From: Phlebiopsis flavidoalba
Lineage: Eukaryota; Basidiomycota; Agaricomycetes; Polyporales; Phanerochaetaceae
Length of the DNA: 64,000 nucleotides
Reading direction: 5' to 3'
NCBI GenBank assembly: GCA_035772785.1
Contig: JAOCPU010000025.1
Location: forward strand, 310,001-374,000
Shown piece by piece: positions 10,830-22,999 of the stretch. Made by a program: the position numbers and the translations under genes. Position 1 is the stretch's first letter. Each line of letters begins with the position of its first letter. Below the pieces are notes generated by a model. That model ran no database searches, was not told the origin of the DNA, and saw only the letters and a list, made by a program, of their open reading frames with translations.

Positions 10830-12994
10830 GCCGTTAATTTTGCCCATTTATCACAGCGATTCTACGAATGGCAGACTTTCAGCTTTGGAGGCTAATATTA
10901 CGCGCTATCGGCAGCTCTGAAGGGTCCAGACAAGTTTACCGTGGGTACAGTCTCGGATCATAACGTACGGATGCCAAGGTCCGACACGCATTTCGCATTC
11001 ACGTTCGGGGAAATGCTGTAACCAGCTACATGCTCAGCCAATCCTGTCCTATAATCCTGTCGTATGATCTTCTAGCTGTCACTCTGCTGCTGGCGGGGCA
11101 ATTTGATCGAGATTGGCACATTGCGATGGATCATCTGGATTGCACTTCGTAGGTTTGATATATGAGCACCCTCCGTACACCATGACGACTATGAGGTGGC
11201 GTGAGTTGAACTTGGGATACTAAGATATGCGGTTGAGTATAGACAGCTTACGGTTTCCGCAGTGTCTTTTGCTGTGGATGCGCTAGCTTGCACTTTTGAA
11301 TGTTTGGGGTACGAATATACTGCCCAACCCTGCAACCACATGCGAAGAGAAATGTTGTCCCCCACTCTTGCTGACACCTAATACATTGCGTTAGTTTGTA
11401 CAATGAGCTTTTTTAACTCAAGTCCAGATCCAAGGTGGCGCACATTGTAAACTTGAGGATTCGGAGACTGTTTGCTATAGTGCGGGAGTGTCCAAGTTCG
11501 GTTTCGATCGAAAGAAAACTCGGAGAATGTGTGGAGAATTATAGGGGACCTGGAGAGACGAGTGAGATTGCTATAAAGAAGCAAGTGTATTCAAACAACG
11601 CTGTTGCGTGTTCGCCATGGCAAGCTTCCACTGACCCCCTCCCGCAACGGCAACCCCATTGCGGCGTCCTAGTGCGGCGGCGGGTTTTCGCCCCGGAATG
11701 ATCTAGCAAAGCATGCTGCACTTGATATTCACTGCTTTTCGCTGTTTGTCATCGCACTCAGTCCGCGCAAAAGCTTGCGAATGCGCTACCACCGCCTCGA
11801 ACGTCTCTACATGCCAAATTGGGACTCTTGTGCACTAGACGCTCGATTTTTTTTTGCCCATTTTCTCGTGCGTCCGGTACCAAGTCGATACCCCCACTCT
11901 GTTCTCTGACCTCAGCGCATGAGGAAACCCTAACGCTTTCGCTACCACTCTTGATCTGGCATGGCATAGGAGACGGTGTATTGAGAGACCTGTGCAGAGG
12001 CTTTGAGATTTGCAGTCACGTACAATCGATGGGCCAGCCTGACTCAGCGTGAGTGTCCGAGCAATCAGGAGTATACTTCACAATGAACAGCAGAAACAGT
12101 TTCTTGACGGAACACAAGACTGTTAGGTGGTCCTCCACCCCTTAATAAACGTTGAACCTGAATGATTGCTCTGACATGAGCTCTTCTTTTGCTATCTTCC
12201 GTCCATGTGAGTCAGGAAACTAGAAATCGTGCCGTGTCTGACTTCTAATCAGATAGCTATGTCTCACCCGCTTCTAGTGCTTTGCAAATCGTGGCTGTGT
12301 AGATTGTCAGGTAGTGTCAGGTACGCATTCATTCACAGGGTCGTAGCAGGTCAAGTAGAAGGCTCACGCGCAGCATAGACGCTTCAGGCCGTCCGTTCGG
12401 GAATTCGCAAGCTCAAAGTTTGCCTGGCGCCCTATGTGCAGCCTGTCTACCTGTGCGGAAACAGGCATGATATCATACCCTACGTGGGCGAACCCATCCT
12501 TATTACGATCGAAGGTCGTTCACGTTTCAGCACCTCAAACTCTCAATGACTTCATCGGATCTCCTTCCGTTCACCCTGTTTTTGTTTTCAACTTCAAATT
12601 CATGCCACCTCCTGCCAAGGACAATGGACGAATCGTTGTAAGATCGTTTTGTCAAAGGCCCGGATGGATGTTTTCCCGCGGGCTCTCCCCGGCCTTGCCC
12701 CGTAAACCTGGGCATTTTCGATCATCCAGCGGGCGGCTACCCCGCGGGGAAGACTCATGACCTCTCGTGGCGGAGGGCGTTTCATCACCATACTTTGCCA
12801 GTTTTGATCGTCTCTGCCCAATCCGAACCCATTTCTCCCTCGCTTTCGGTTCTGGTCCGGCCCTGAGAAAAAAACGACAGAATGAAACTCTATAAGGGCT
12901 TGAAGTCCGCCTCTGGGGAGCAGCGGCGCTGTTGTCACCCACTTCTCTCCATTCATTCCCTTTCCGCGGTGAGAGCCCTACCCTCGAGACGGCC
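10830..12994. other. Intergenic stretch without a recognised gene
   Basis: About 2.1 kb. Short open stretches on the minus strand (11584-11378, 11377-11189) and plus strand (11435-11701) do not resemble known proteins, and no conserved motif appears after allowing frame changes. The last 400 bp before the MFS start is CT- and GC-rich and probably contains its promoter and leader. No clear TATA was found. Confidence 0.4.
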
Positions 12995-15455
12995 ATGTCA
13001 AGTGAACAGAAGACTGATCTCAAATCGTCATCGTCATCCACGACGTCGGGTGATGAGAAAGGGCGCATCAACGAGGTGGAGCGGGCGGAGAGCGCGACAG
13101 AGAACGTACAAGGACAGCTCTACAACGCGCATATCGATGTCAGCGGCGTCGACGACGAGAAGAAGCTGATGAGGAAGCTTGACCTCTGGCTCGTGCCATG
13201 GCTGTCGTTCCTCTACCTTCTTAGTTTCTTGGACCGTACTAGCATCGGAAAACGCAAAGGTACGTCTCACACACAGGCGACTGCCCAATGCCGCTCATCT
13301 ACCACCGCAGCTATATGGTCTTGAGAAGGACCTTGGCATTAACGACACGCAATACAACATTGCTTTGACGATTTTCTTCTTTTCATACGCTATCTTCGAG
13401 GTTTGTCTGCCCCTATCGCCCACTGAAACGTTCAACTAAAACCCGATCCAGGTTCCCTCTAATGTCTTTTTAAAACGACTGAGGCCGTCAATCTGGCTCT
13501 CACTGCTCATGCTTTTATGGGGTGTCATGATGGTATGTAGCCCTCCTATCATGGCCTCGGTTCAACATCCTCATGTACTTGCAGACCGTCCAAGGTCTCG
13601 TGCACAACTACGGGGGCTTACTCGGTATGTAAACGCTTCGTGCTAATTTTGGAGCCTCGGAAACCTTACGCAAACGGTACTTCTCAGGCATGCGATGGAT
13701 GCTCGGTCTCTTCGAAGCCGGACTGTTTCCAGGAGTCAACTACTATCTCTCATGGTCAGCCTCATTTGTGCTCCTATCTTCGGCAGAAAATTCAGAGCAT
13801 ATGCGTAGTTGGTACAGGCGCTCGGAGTTTGGCATCCGCGCTGCAGTCTTCTTCTCTGCAGCTACAGTAAGCTGTTTCACTTCGTATATGGTGCACACAT
13901 ACTCACGAATTGCGTCGGTTCCAGGTGAGCGGTGCGTACAAGCGTGTGCCTAAGTGCGATCGTGCGAGCCCTGACTGAACCTTATCTTGCTTCTTTCCCT
14001 TTGTCAGGGGCGTTCGGAGGTCTTCTGGCGGTATGTACTACATCGTCCCTTCCCAGTTTTGCCGACGTCCCTGAAGTTCTCGTCTCTCCGATGTTTCCTC
14101 GTAGGCGGCCATTTCGAACATGGATGGTATTGGCGGAAAAGCCCGGCTTGGGCATGGATTTTTATTCTCGAGGGTCTCATCACCGTCCTCGCTGGCGCGG
14201 CGTCGTTCTGGATCATTCAGGACTTCCCCGACACTGCCAATTCTTGAACGAAGCTGAGCGGACTGTGGTCATTCGTCGTTTGCAGCGAGACGACCAATTC
14301 AGTGCGGCAGGCGAGAATCTCAAGTTGAAGTATATCTGGCAGAGCTTGATGGATTGGAAGACATGGGTTGGCAGTAAGCTCCCGTATGGTATCCGCGGAT
14401 CTCTCAGAAGCTAACTACGCTTCAGTGCTGTTGTATATGGGGTATGTTCGCAGAACGTTTCTGCTTTAGCTTTCTTCAGCTGACGTATCTTAACCTTCTC
14501 AATTAGAACTGATGGTCAGCACCGTTCCTCGCTGGAAAGTAACTCTAAGCTGATCGTCCGTCTAGGCCCGTTGTATGCATTCAGTCTTTTCCTTCCAAGT
14601 ATCATCAATCAGGTGAGTCTTTGGAGACGTTGTACTTCGCAACTCGCTGAAACTAAATACTTCGTCGATAGCTTGGTTCGTTATCTACCTTATAGCCTAT
14701 GGAGCCCAAAATTGACATCTGACATTAGGGTTCACCGCCACCCCCGCTAATCTACTTACCGTACCGGTCTACACCCTGTGCGTGTATTGTTAACATGCGT
14801 GGTCGGCTTCGTCGCCGATCGCTACGGTCAAACGCGGATTAATCAAACATGTCCGTCTTCCCTTCTCCCGCTCTAGCGCTTAGTTGACGTGCCTCGTTCA
14901 GATGCCTGTTCGCTTGTCGGTACCTTGCGGGGTACATCATTCTGATTGCTTCGCGTAACGCGACACTGTCGTACATCGGCGTGTACCTTGCGGCGTTGCG
15001 GCATCTACCCAAACATCCCGAATACGATCGCGTGGGTGTCGAACAACGTCGAAGGGAGCTACAAGCGCAGCGTTTACGCTCGCGATGGTGATCAGCTTCG
15101 GCAACATCAACGGCGCGGTCAGCTCGAACGTCGTACGTGCCTTGTCATTCTTCCCGCGCGCGCCAGCTAACTCAGATTCGTCCGATAGTATCGCGGGAAA
15201 GACAAGCCTTGGTATACGCTTGGCCACGGCATCGTGCTGATGTACATCTGCATCGCGCTCATCTGCGCGGTCGTGTACGCGTGGCTCCTCGCGCGCGAGA
15301 ACGCTGCGCGCGAGCGCGGAGACCGCGACGAGGTCATCGAGGGCGTGTGAATGACGGGCAAGAGCATCTCGCCGCGAAGAATGGGCGTTTCGCGAGTGTG
15401 GATGAGGCCAACGGGAGAAGGGCGACGCATGGAGTGGGTACAGGTACACCTGTGA
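12995..15455 (+). CDS. MFS transporter, allantoate permease (Dal5-like) subfamily
   Basis: Twelve-TM proton symporter of the anion:cation family; relatives carry allantoate, nicotinate, biotin or small peptides. Substrate not predictable here. Hydrophilic N-terminus (MSSEQKTDLKSSSSSTTSGD), then LDLWLVPWLSFLYLLSFLDR and TSIG-NAK, typical TM1 of this subfamily. Then LYGLEKDLGINDTQYNIALT with TM2, VPSNVFLKRLRPS (the family's loop between TM2 and TM3), MRWMLGLFEAGLFPGVNYYL, WAWIFILEGLITVLAGAASF, FPDTANS, LYAFSLFLPSIINQLGFTAT, GVYLAACGIYPNIPNTIAWV, and a last TM LMYICIALICAVVYAWLLAR. Ends with the common NGRFASVDEAN and YRYT-like tail, TGA 15453. At least eight short introns. Extra bases break the frame in TM1 and near the C-terminus. 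Confidence 0.92.
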
Positions 15456-17099
15456 GCGGCGCGGCGATGTCTACAGTGTATATAAGTAATAGCTGTTTCG
15501 ATGTATTTTTGGTTGTATGATATTTCTGACATATTTTCTCATCGCGCCGGGGAACTAGGGTTTTGCGCTGGCCCAATTGTGCTGTTTGGTTTGTCATCGC
15601 GGTGAGGACAAAATTCAACTCGTATCGGATATGCTCTCTAATCGGGGGTCGTAACATACTGCTGATGGCGCAACTATCAATTCGGGAGCAACATGTGCGT
15701 ATCAGGGCTATTTATGTGGGTCATCAGAGTTTGGACTCGCATCACAAAATTGCAGGAGTTAAGAACGACTCTCTTTCCACCGTATGTACACGATCGGTAG
15801 GGTTGCGTATCTCAGTGTTGCTCGGCAGTTGAACAATGATGAGCCATGGTGACGTGGGGCAAATAGATAACAGCGTGATTATCAAGCAGTGCAGAGATAA
15901 CAACCAGGGCGATAGAATTGACTTGTGGCGTTGCCGAGGACTCGATGATGACAAAGCTTTTTGTGCCGTTGGAGGAAGCATTGTACTCGTCACTGCCCAG
16001 TTTTCATCACGATCCTTTGGTACCCACGGCTTCAGACGCAAACGCCGCTGCGTGGAGACTTACTGGAGATTTGTAGTATGGACTCCCATTCTCATGACCA
16101 CAGCAATTTACGCCGCTTTGCCATGGAAAATGGGCGCGGGCCGCTTCTCGGGTCGCCTATTTTCCAGACAGTTCGTAGTCATCACCGCCGAGCATGTAAC
16201 CTAGGTTGACGGACCGGCGGCACGTCCTGGAAAGAATCACCAACCCCGCGGTGAAGTCATGTAGACATTGAAGAATCGCACTGCGGGCCAAGGAAGAGCG
16301 GCGATTAACGTTAGACTCTTCAATACACTCGAGAAGTGTAGCTAGTAGCATTCGACCGTATTAGCAGATACACATCGACTAGTCAGTATACCGGTTCTGT
16401 CGGCCATATAAATCTTGCTGTCATTTTGAGTCAGCGACGGTAGCGGGGTCTTGGCGGTTGTGTGTATGGAACGCTGAAGAACTCTCGCGAGAGAGCGAGT
16501 GTCCGCGAAAGGAACGCTCGCAAGTCTTGGCAATGACCTCGGGGAAGAGTAAAATTAAACGGGTCGTGGTGATAGGCTCAAGTATAATGCCACAGGAAAT
16601 GAACGTGGGTGCGCATGAGAATGACACGTCGGCCTTGTACGCACTCCGTGCAGGTCGCTCGCCGTCGGGGGCTTCACTGGCAAGGCTGGCGCAGCCTGCT
16701 CTGGAGGCGGTCTTCGCCAAAAATTTCGACGTGTAAGGACATTGTACGTGGGCGCACATGCTAGACGGGTAGACTCGGTCGGGCGCGAAGGTATTTTGTT
16801 GGCTGGACAAAGCTGAGAGCGACTCCAGCCCGCACAAACTCCATCGCGGTCGATCCTTCTCGCCTTCCATATGTGTCCGTGTGGGCGACTTTAGGGCCGG
16901 TCCATCAGAGCGCCATGTGGCCAACAATTGATGGCCCTGGTTGACCAGCTCAAAAGGCTGCGCGCCTTGTTTGCCGTACCTTACGATCACGTACCTTACG
17001 CTCACGTCGCCCCATACCCCCCAAAAGCTCGTTCGCCAGCACTCCCATATACCGTTGTAACACTACCTTCAAACCCATCACCCTCACGACACGCGCAAA
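15456..17099. other. Intergenic stretch without a recognised gene
   Basis: Open frames on both strands overlap heavily (minus 17005-16421, 194 codons; plus 16458-16736), typical of chance frames in GC-rich sequence. No family motif was found. The last 150 bp before 17100 is pyrimidine-rich and probably the leader of the next gene. Confidence 0.4.
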
Positions 17100-17893
17100 A
17101 TGGGTCGCCCGCTCTTTTCTCATGCCTACTCTTCGCCCGCTGTCCTTGTTCGTCAGGAACAGCCACAACCCTACGAGCGGTGGTCCTATTACCGCCAGTT
17201 CGACCCAGACTCAGAGGCCTTTTTGGCCGATGATGAGGACGAGCTTATCTGCACACCCCAGAGCCAGAGGGCATCGTAGATGGGATTATCAGGGGAGCAA
17301 GCCCCGCAGTTGTAGAGGAGGCAAGCAGCAGTAGCTCGAGCGAAGCTAGCTCGAGCGGTCGCGGAACTCCCACGCATGACGAAGACGGACCTCAGCATCG
17401 AGGAACTCGAGCTCGACTACAGACGGGCGGCGCGCCCAAGCCGCTCGCACTTCGTCCAGTGCATCTCTCGAGGACGATGGCCAGACGTACCGAGCTGTTG
17501 CTCGCCCACACACTTCTTACGTCCGTACCTCGTTTTACTTCGTAGAGCCACTTTCACGCTCTCCATCCCCACGCATGCCTATCCCACGGGCCCAGGTCGC
17601 GCCCGAAACCGGTCGCCGCTTCACCGAGCGCAATGCCACGCTCCAACCCGATACCCATCCCTGCTCCAGCACGCCCGACAACGCCGCTCAATAACTCTCT
17701 GTCGTACTCGTTCGGCAGCCCTTCGCCTCCGCCATCAGTGACGCCGAGGCTGTACACTTGGGCGCGCACGGCCGTTCCCTGCGTTCCCGCGCTGTCGTCC
17801 AGCCCGATGCCCAATCGCGGCGCACGCATGTCCTTCGCCAACATCTCTGCGTCTCCTTCTCCCGCCCGCGTTGCCCTTTATCCTAGATCTTAG
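17100..17893 (+). CDS. Ser/Pro-rich disordered hypothetical protein
   Basis: Start MGRPLFSHAYSSPAVLV then ERWSYYRQFDPDSEAFLADD matches a short conserved N-terminal block (MGRPLFS... WSYW..FDPDS) I recall from basidiomycete hypothetical proteins. The rest is low complexity: a Ser cluster (SSSSSEASSSGRGTP), SRSPSPRMPIP, SNPIPIPAPARPTTPLNNSL, SFGSPSPPPSVTPRLYTWAR and a terminal ARMSFANISASPSPARVALY, stop TAG 17891-17893. I see no intron, only frame changes. About 260 residues, probably intrinsically disordered. No catalytic or membrane feature; function unknown. Confidence 0.65.
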
Positions 17894-18906
17894 ATGGAGA
17901 CTCCCAGGCTCGGTCGCCATCAGCCATTCAGTAGAAATTTGTACACGGACGTTTTGGCTCAATCTCGGTTTTACGCGACCGCCCTACTTTTGCTTGGTCT
18001 TCCACACACATCTACAAGGGCCGTTTATGCTGCTTTCACATGCTTTGGGTTTTTATGCCAACTTTATGCTATTTTTGTACTCGCTGGTTTTTGCTGTCTA
18101 GGGTGACTTGTCGGCTTTTTTTTTGTACGTCTATCCCACCGTTGAGTTTTAACATGTATCTAGACGTCTCGTTGCCCCTCATTGTATCCAAAAGTTGTCC
18201 TTATGGGTTCTTTCTGCGCGCGTATTTAGATTGCTCGACAAGCCAGCAGCCCCCTCAATGTGTATCATTCTCGTTCTCGAAGCACTCTCCATGGGCCCTT
18301 CAGAAGTCTCATTCAATCTAAACTTTCTCTCCGATCCGTGAGTCACCTGTTTGGTTTTATCTATTATCGTCATTACTGACATTGTACCGTCTAGACTAGT
18401 CTTAGTCACGATGGTCCGCCGGTCACCTGCACTGGGAGGCTTGACCATTGGACCCGTCGGCTTAAATCAGACGTGGTGTACTGCGTTCACATGCACCCAT
18501 GGCCTGCGGGCGTTGGCTGGCTGCAATGCAACGACTCTATCGCCGATCACACAGGAAGAGGAGGAGCCAGGCCGTCGTGACGGCCAGTCGATGACAGCCC
18601 TCGTCCGGGTTGTGCTTCGAAAACTTGCCGATGATGTCGTATGCGGGAGCGGATCGAGGCACAATGCAACTTTGGGCGCAAGAAGGAATTGGTGCTAAAG
18701 GACGCGCGGAGGTTCGCACATAGAGATGAATAGACTTTTGGTGCGTGAAGTGTGACCGTCGTGCCGCCCAACGACTACTCAGATTTGTCCTTTCGTCTGT
18801 TTGACAGGTTTGCGGCCCAATGTCTTCACGTCTAAATCGTAGCAATTGTACACTCGGGCCCACGCAGTTGGCGAGGTTAGTTGTTGCCCGCAAAGGTGGA
18901 GGTTGA

Positions 18907-18920
18907 GGTACCTCAAGGTG
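18907..18920 (+). repeat. 14-bp direct repeat, copy 1
   Basis: GGTACCTCAAGGTG here is identical to 19431-19444, 524 bp downstream. Both copies contain the palindrome GGTACC and sit among further half-matches (AGGTGCC, AGGTGACG). Confidence 0.8.
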
Positions 18921-19430
18921 ACGCCACTGCCGTTACCTCGATGACCTGAGGTGCCACCGAGAGATTGCTGACCTCTAAAGGTATAGCGCCTGACGCAACT
19001 CCGGCTAGACGTTGGCGCCGCGTTGAGATTGGGTGAAGCTGAGCGCTCGCTGCTGAGCAAACGGTGATGATGGCTTTGGCAACGTGGCATGATCTCCGTA
19101 TCCGTTGCCCAGACTCGGCCAGAGTTAACCGGGTCATTGCAGACCAGTCCCCCAGAGACAAGGAGACGCTGTCGCTATGGCTAGAGTATAACGAATTCTT
19201 CTGGACTAGACATGGACAAGTTTAAGAGTGCCGGGATACCGTCGGCAGTTTTCGCCCCCCACTCACCTACACTTGTAGCCCAATATTGCTAGAAAAAACG
19301 CAGAAATAAGGGGAGCATCTGCATGTTATTTCAAGAGATGGCATGGGTGGGAAGCGTCAGACACAGCGGGCGTTGGGGCATGAAGACGGCGTGAGAACAA
19401 GGTAACCCAAGGTGATTGAGGTCACCTTGT

Positions 19431-19444
19431 GGTACCTCAAGGTG
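19431..19444 (+). repeat. 14-bp direct repeat, copy 2, in a cluster of inverted elements
   Basis: Identical to 18907-18920. Flanking sequence repeats the core in both orientations (CCAAGGTGATT, GGTCACCTTG, CAAGGTGCCC, TCACCTTGATCG, GGTCACCTTCAAGGTA) between 19400 and 19505. Confidence 0.8.
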
Positions 19445-20736
19445 CCCATAAGGTGTGAGCGCCCGTCACCTTGATCGTGACAAGTGTGAGGTCACCTTCA
19501 AGGTACTCAAACCTGATGCAACCTCCCCTCGCGGCAACACTAGCCGAGGTCCTTAACTCTTCGCCGTTTCCCGCAGATAGCTCGGCGTTCCGCTGCCGCC
19601 ATTGCTCATGCCACTTCGTTAACATATCACGAAGGGTTTTCGTGGATCCGCACGCACCCCAGTTTTTGGGGGCGTGTCAATACGGGCCACTCACGCACTT
19701 TCTTGCTTACCATTCTATTCTACTCAGCTGACCACCAACACTTGGAGAGATACATCGCAAGCTCTTTGCTACGTAAGCCCCCTGGTCTACCAAAGTTATA
19801 GTAAGATTTTTGTCGACGTAAAACTCACTAAATTGCTCCCTTCAGAACATCCAACGATCTCCCTATCCGCTCGGTCCCCATTCCGGTGAAAAAAACCCCA
19901 CCGCCCGGTTGTACCGTCGTTGGTCATCAAAGAAGCATCTGCTGGTAATCCAATTAAATTTCCCTTGCCACCTTGTCATTTTCACACTTCCGTCACAACT
20001 GCTTCATAAAGGGGACGTAGCTCAAGTCGGTTTCGATGACGCAAATAACCCGATATTGCCACCAACAAAACCCTCAAAATTATCTTCCAAGTTCGATGTC
20101 ATACACACGCACAAAGGAAATACCCGCAGTAAGCTCCATGGCAATGTGTGAAGGGCCACATGAGTGCTGACGCGTTAGTCACCAAACCCAACTCTAGGAT
20201 TGAAGACTGCGCAGGCACTAAGGGGTATATCATCTATGAGCATGTCATGAACCTAAAATGAATCCATGCTCTAGCTAGTCGCCATGTGGGGGTGTAGTTC
20301 ATTCTGTCAATAGCTTCATGCTCTTGTTTTGTCCGCGCCGGCGTGGCCGATGCATAACTTTGCGATATTACAGCACAGCGCTTCAACGAGCGACAGAGCC
20401 TTTGCGCTCACGCTGCGCAAGGTAGTCGCAGCAGGGAACGCGGCCAAAAGGCTGAGCGTTACTTTGGGCCAGAACGGTCCCTCTGCTATACCAGTATGAT
20501 CGCAGGCCCGACCGGAGGGTCATAGATGCGCGCTACGAAGTCCCGTATACTCAGGAGATGAGTAAGTGCCGCAGTCGCAATTGTACATAAAGACCTCACG
20601 CTATCCTCGTCAGACTCTCCCTCATACAAACAACTCCGTAAACGCGACATCTACTGTTGTCTCCTCTCAGGACACGTGGTAGTACCCAACAGCTTCCGGC
20701 CGCGCGCCAGGAAAAGCTTACTACCACCTACTATAA

Positions 20737-21807
20737 ATGTGGAACGTTACAAGTAACCAACCTTTCCTCCTCGTTTGGGACACGCTTATGGCTCAGTTTG
20801 CCACACAGGTCTTCAAAAAGCAGTGTTGTCCAGAACAGCAATACGCACTATCTGCTCCTGGCCAACAACCTTGGAACAGTCCCCACCGCCGATGTCATTT
20901 CGTCCGCTCATCGAACGCCGTGGACATTTCGCGTACATCAACTCATCCTTTCCGAAGCGTCCACAGACTTCGATCAAGTCTTTACTATCTCCCAGCCCAC
21001 CGACGTACTCCCAAAGCGAGAAATTGTCTGTTTCTGTCTACTTCTCAGCTGCCTACGATATCGTTATCCGAGGACAGCACGGTGCTCGGAGCGCTCTTAA
21101 GCGTACTCTACCCTGGGACGATGCCCCTGCCCATCAGAGCTCGCTACTTTATGGCAGGTTCTCGCTGCGGCAGAGAGGGTACCGCATGCCGGGCGTAATC
21201 ATTCAAATGGAGCCCGCTCTGATGGAGTTCTGTTGCGAAAGAACCCATGCGCGTGTATGCTCTGGCATGTCGCTTCGGGATGGAGAGGGCTGCCACACTC
21301 GCCGCGTGGGAGACACTGCGTCATACCGCTCCTGGTCCATATGTCGAGGAATACGATGGCATGTCAGGCGCTGCGTTTTACAATCTGACGCAATTCCGCG
21401 ACAAATGCTCGAGGTTGATTGAGCCATCTCCTTGCGAATCCCCAAGAGCAGATTTGGAGGCTGAGTGCAAAGTTCTCTCAGTATTCCGGTACCAGACAGG
21501 TCCACCATATCGACGCCACTTGTTTCACGTGTCTACTCCAGAGAGCGTCCAAATTTCACGTTTATCTCACCCGTCTCAAAGCAGCTTATTTGGAAAGGAT
21601 CGTAGATGGGCAGACATCATTCCCAGTGCAGTCAGCCAACGCTATCATCGACTTCAAATCATGCAAAGAATGTTCACAGAAAATTTCTTGCGAAGTACTT
21701 TTCATACTAGAATCTGGAGCTTGTGGTGACAGCTTGCGTCCGTTCTCGAGACCCTAGTCACAGATGTGAGCTCTCTCCTTTCTTTTTCCCAGCAGAGTAA
21801 ACTCTGA
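20737..21807 (+). CDS. BTB/POZ domain protein
   Basis: BTB/POZ proteins homo- or heterodimerise and often adapt substrates to Cul3 ligases. The domain is visible across three frames: DVISSAHRTPW then FRVHQLILSEAS (near 20890-20960), the LPTISLSEDSTVLGALLSVL block with YPGTMPLP (21040-21130), a YRMPGVI helix (21180), ERTHALRVYALACRFGMERA-like text (21235-21300), then AAWETLRHTAPGPYVEEYDG and SGAAFYNLTQFRDKCS (21310-21415). The C-terminal part has a CPNFTF-like segment and SFPVQSANAIIDFKSCKECS with AVIDxFxxCxxC-like spacing, then LASVLETLVTDVSS and LLSFSQQSKL, stop TGA 21805. This architecture is common in Agaricomycetes. Start uncertain. Confidence 0.75.
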
Positions 21808-22999
21808 TGCGCTGAATAGACTTAGATGGTATTCATCTTTCGGCAATGAGTTCGGCGGGGCGGCATTTTTCATACGCAGCTCTAGTGTCTATGATGTGCT
21901 ATAGGGACGGTGGATTCCATTTATCCATTTTGCTGCTGTAGACCAGTTAGATATACATCGGCGGTTGCCTGCGGCAGCGAGACTACTACTCAAGAGGGTG
22001 AGCCTGACAACAGTACGAAACCTAGGGATCGCTCATATCCCGTTTCCTCAAACCCTTCAAACCTCCTTATTAATGGGATGCCCTTACTCCCTGCTCCTGT
22101 TGTGCATTGAAGCCACCGCCAAAGGCTGTGTGGTGGTACGCTCTCATTATTTTCCGGGCTATCCTGAACTACCTTAGTTGCCAAATGTGGAAGTCGGTGT
22201 AACCAGGCGCTTCTAGTCAGACGATGAATCGCCTCTGGATTTTCCTTGATACCCTTCCCAGCGCACTCTGACTTGCTGTGAAGCTAATTGGTCTGAGTAA
22301 TGATCTTGGGCTCTCATTCACCTACATTCGATACGTAATGCGTTAGCGTGGGGACAAGACCTCACCGATGTTCCCCGCTGTACCGCCCGAATTATGAAGT
22401 CGTCGTTCCCCCCAAAAAGACAACACAAGGATTCCAGGGACATGCTGACTACGATGCGTGAAAATCGATCCTCCTCCATTGAATAGCGTACCCTTATTGC
22501 GCCTACTTTAACACATTGCCGAACATGCATGTAAGAACCAAATGAAAATTGCGACAGTTAGCATTGTCTTCAGACCTCAATCAGCCCTAGTAGTACGTCA
22601 GGCAACGTTCTACAATCTCTCTTTCACGCCCCCCCCCCTGTGCTCACCATTTATCCCAGGGTTTCAGATACTGAAGAAGCCTGCGGTTAGCCAAGCGGGA
22701 TCGTGAACTCGTTACTCAATGCAAATCTAGCCGCCCGGGCTGTGGCTTCGTTGACGGGCATCACGCAATCATGATTTAGTGAGCCGGTACGCTATACACA
22801 CAATTCAGAAGGTATTACTCAACACAGTCGAGACTGGTTGGTGAACACACCTACTTCGGCACACTCATGAGTATATGTAACGTCGACTCTCCCACAATCG
22901 TCCACACTTCCCTTCGTCTGCCCAGGGCGTGGCTCCCCCAGCGGAATCGGTACCTATTGTTCACATAACAACAAGCAGTACTTCGCCATCCTATCCTTT
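21808..22999. other. Intergenic stretch
   Basis: No conserved reading in either strand. Contains a C-run near 22630 and a pyrimidine-rich segment before the FMO gene. The 5' end of the FMO gene may extend into its last 100 bp. Confidence 0.4.

Larger units (their letters stand above)
17894..20736. other. Long intergenic stretch with repeated AGGT(A/C)CC elements
   Basis: 3' region of the preceding gene (T-rich to about 18130), then no confident gene. A possible short first exon (MGPSEVSFNLNFLSDP at 18291, followed by a GTGAGT...TAG intron) is too little to call. Two clusters of CAAGGTGA/TCACCTTG-like elements lie at 18905-18960 and 19395-19510. From 20570 to 20680 a CT-rich run probably forms the leader of the BTB gene. 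Confidence 0.4.

Noticed and set aside
16421..17005. 194-codon minus-strand frame
   Set aside because: No conserved text; overlaps other chance frames and the GC-rich leader of the next gene.
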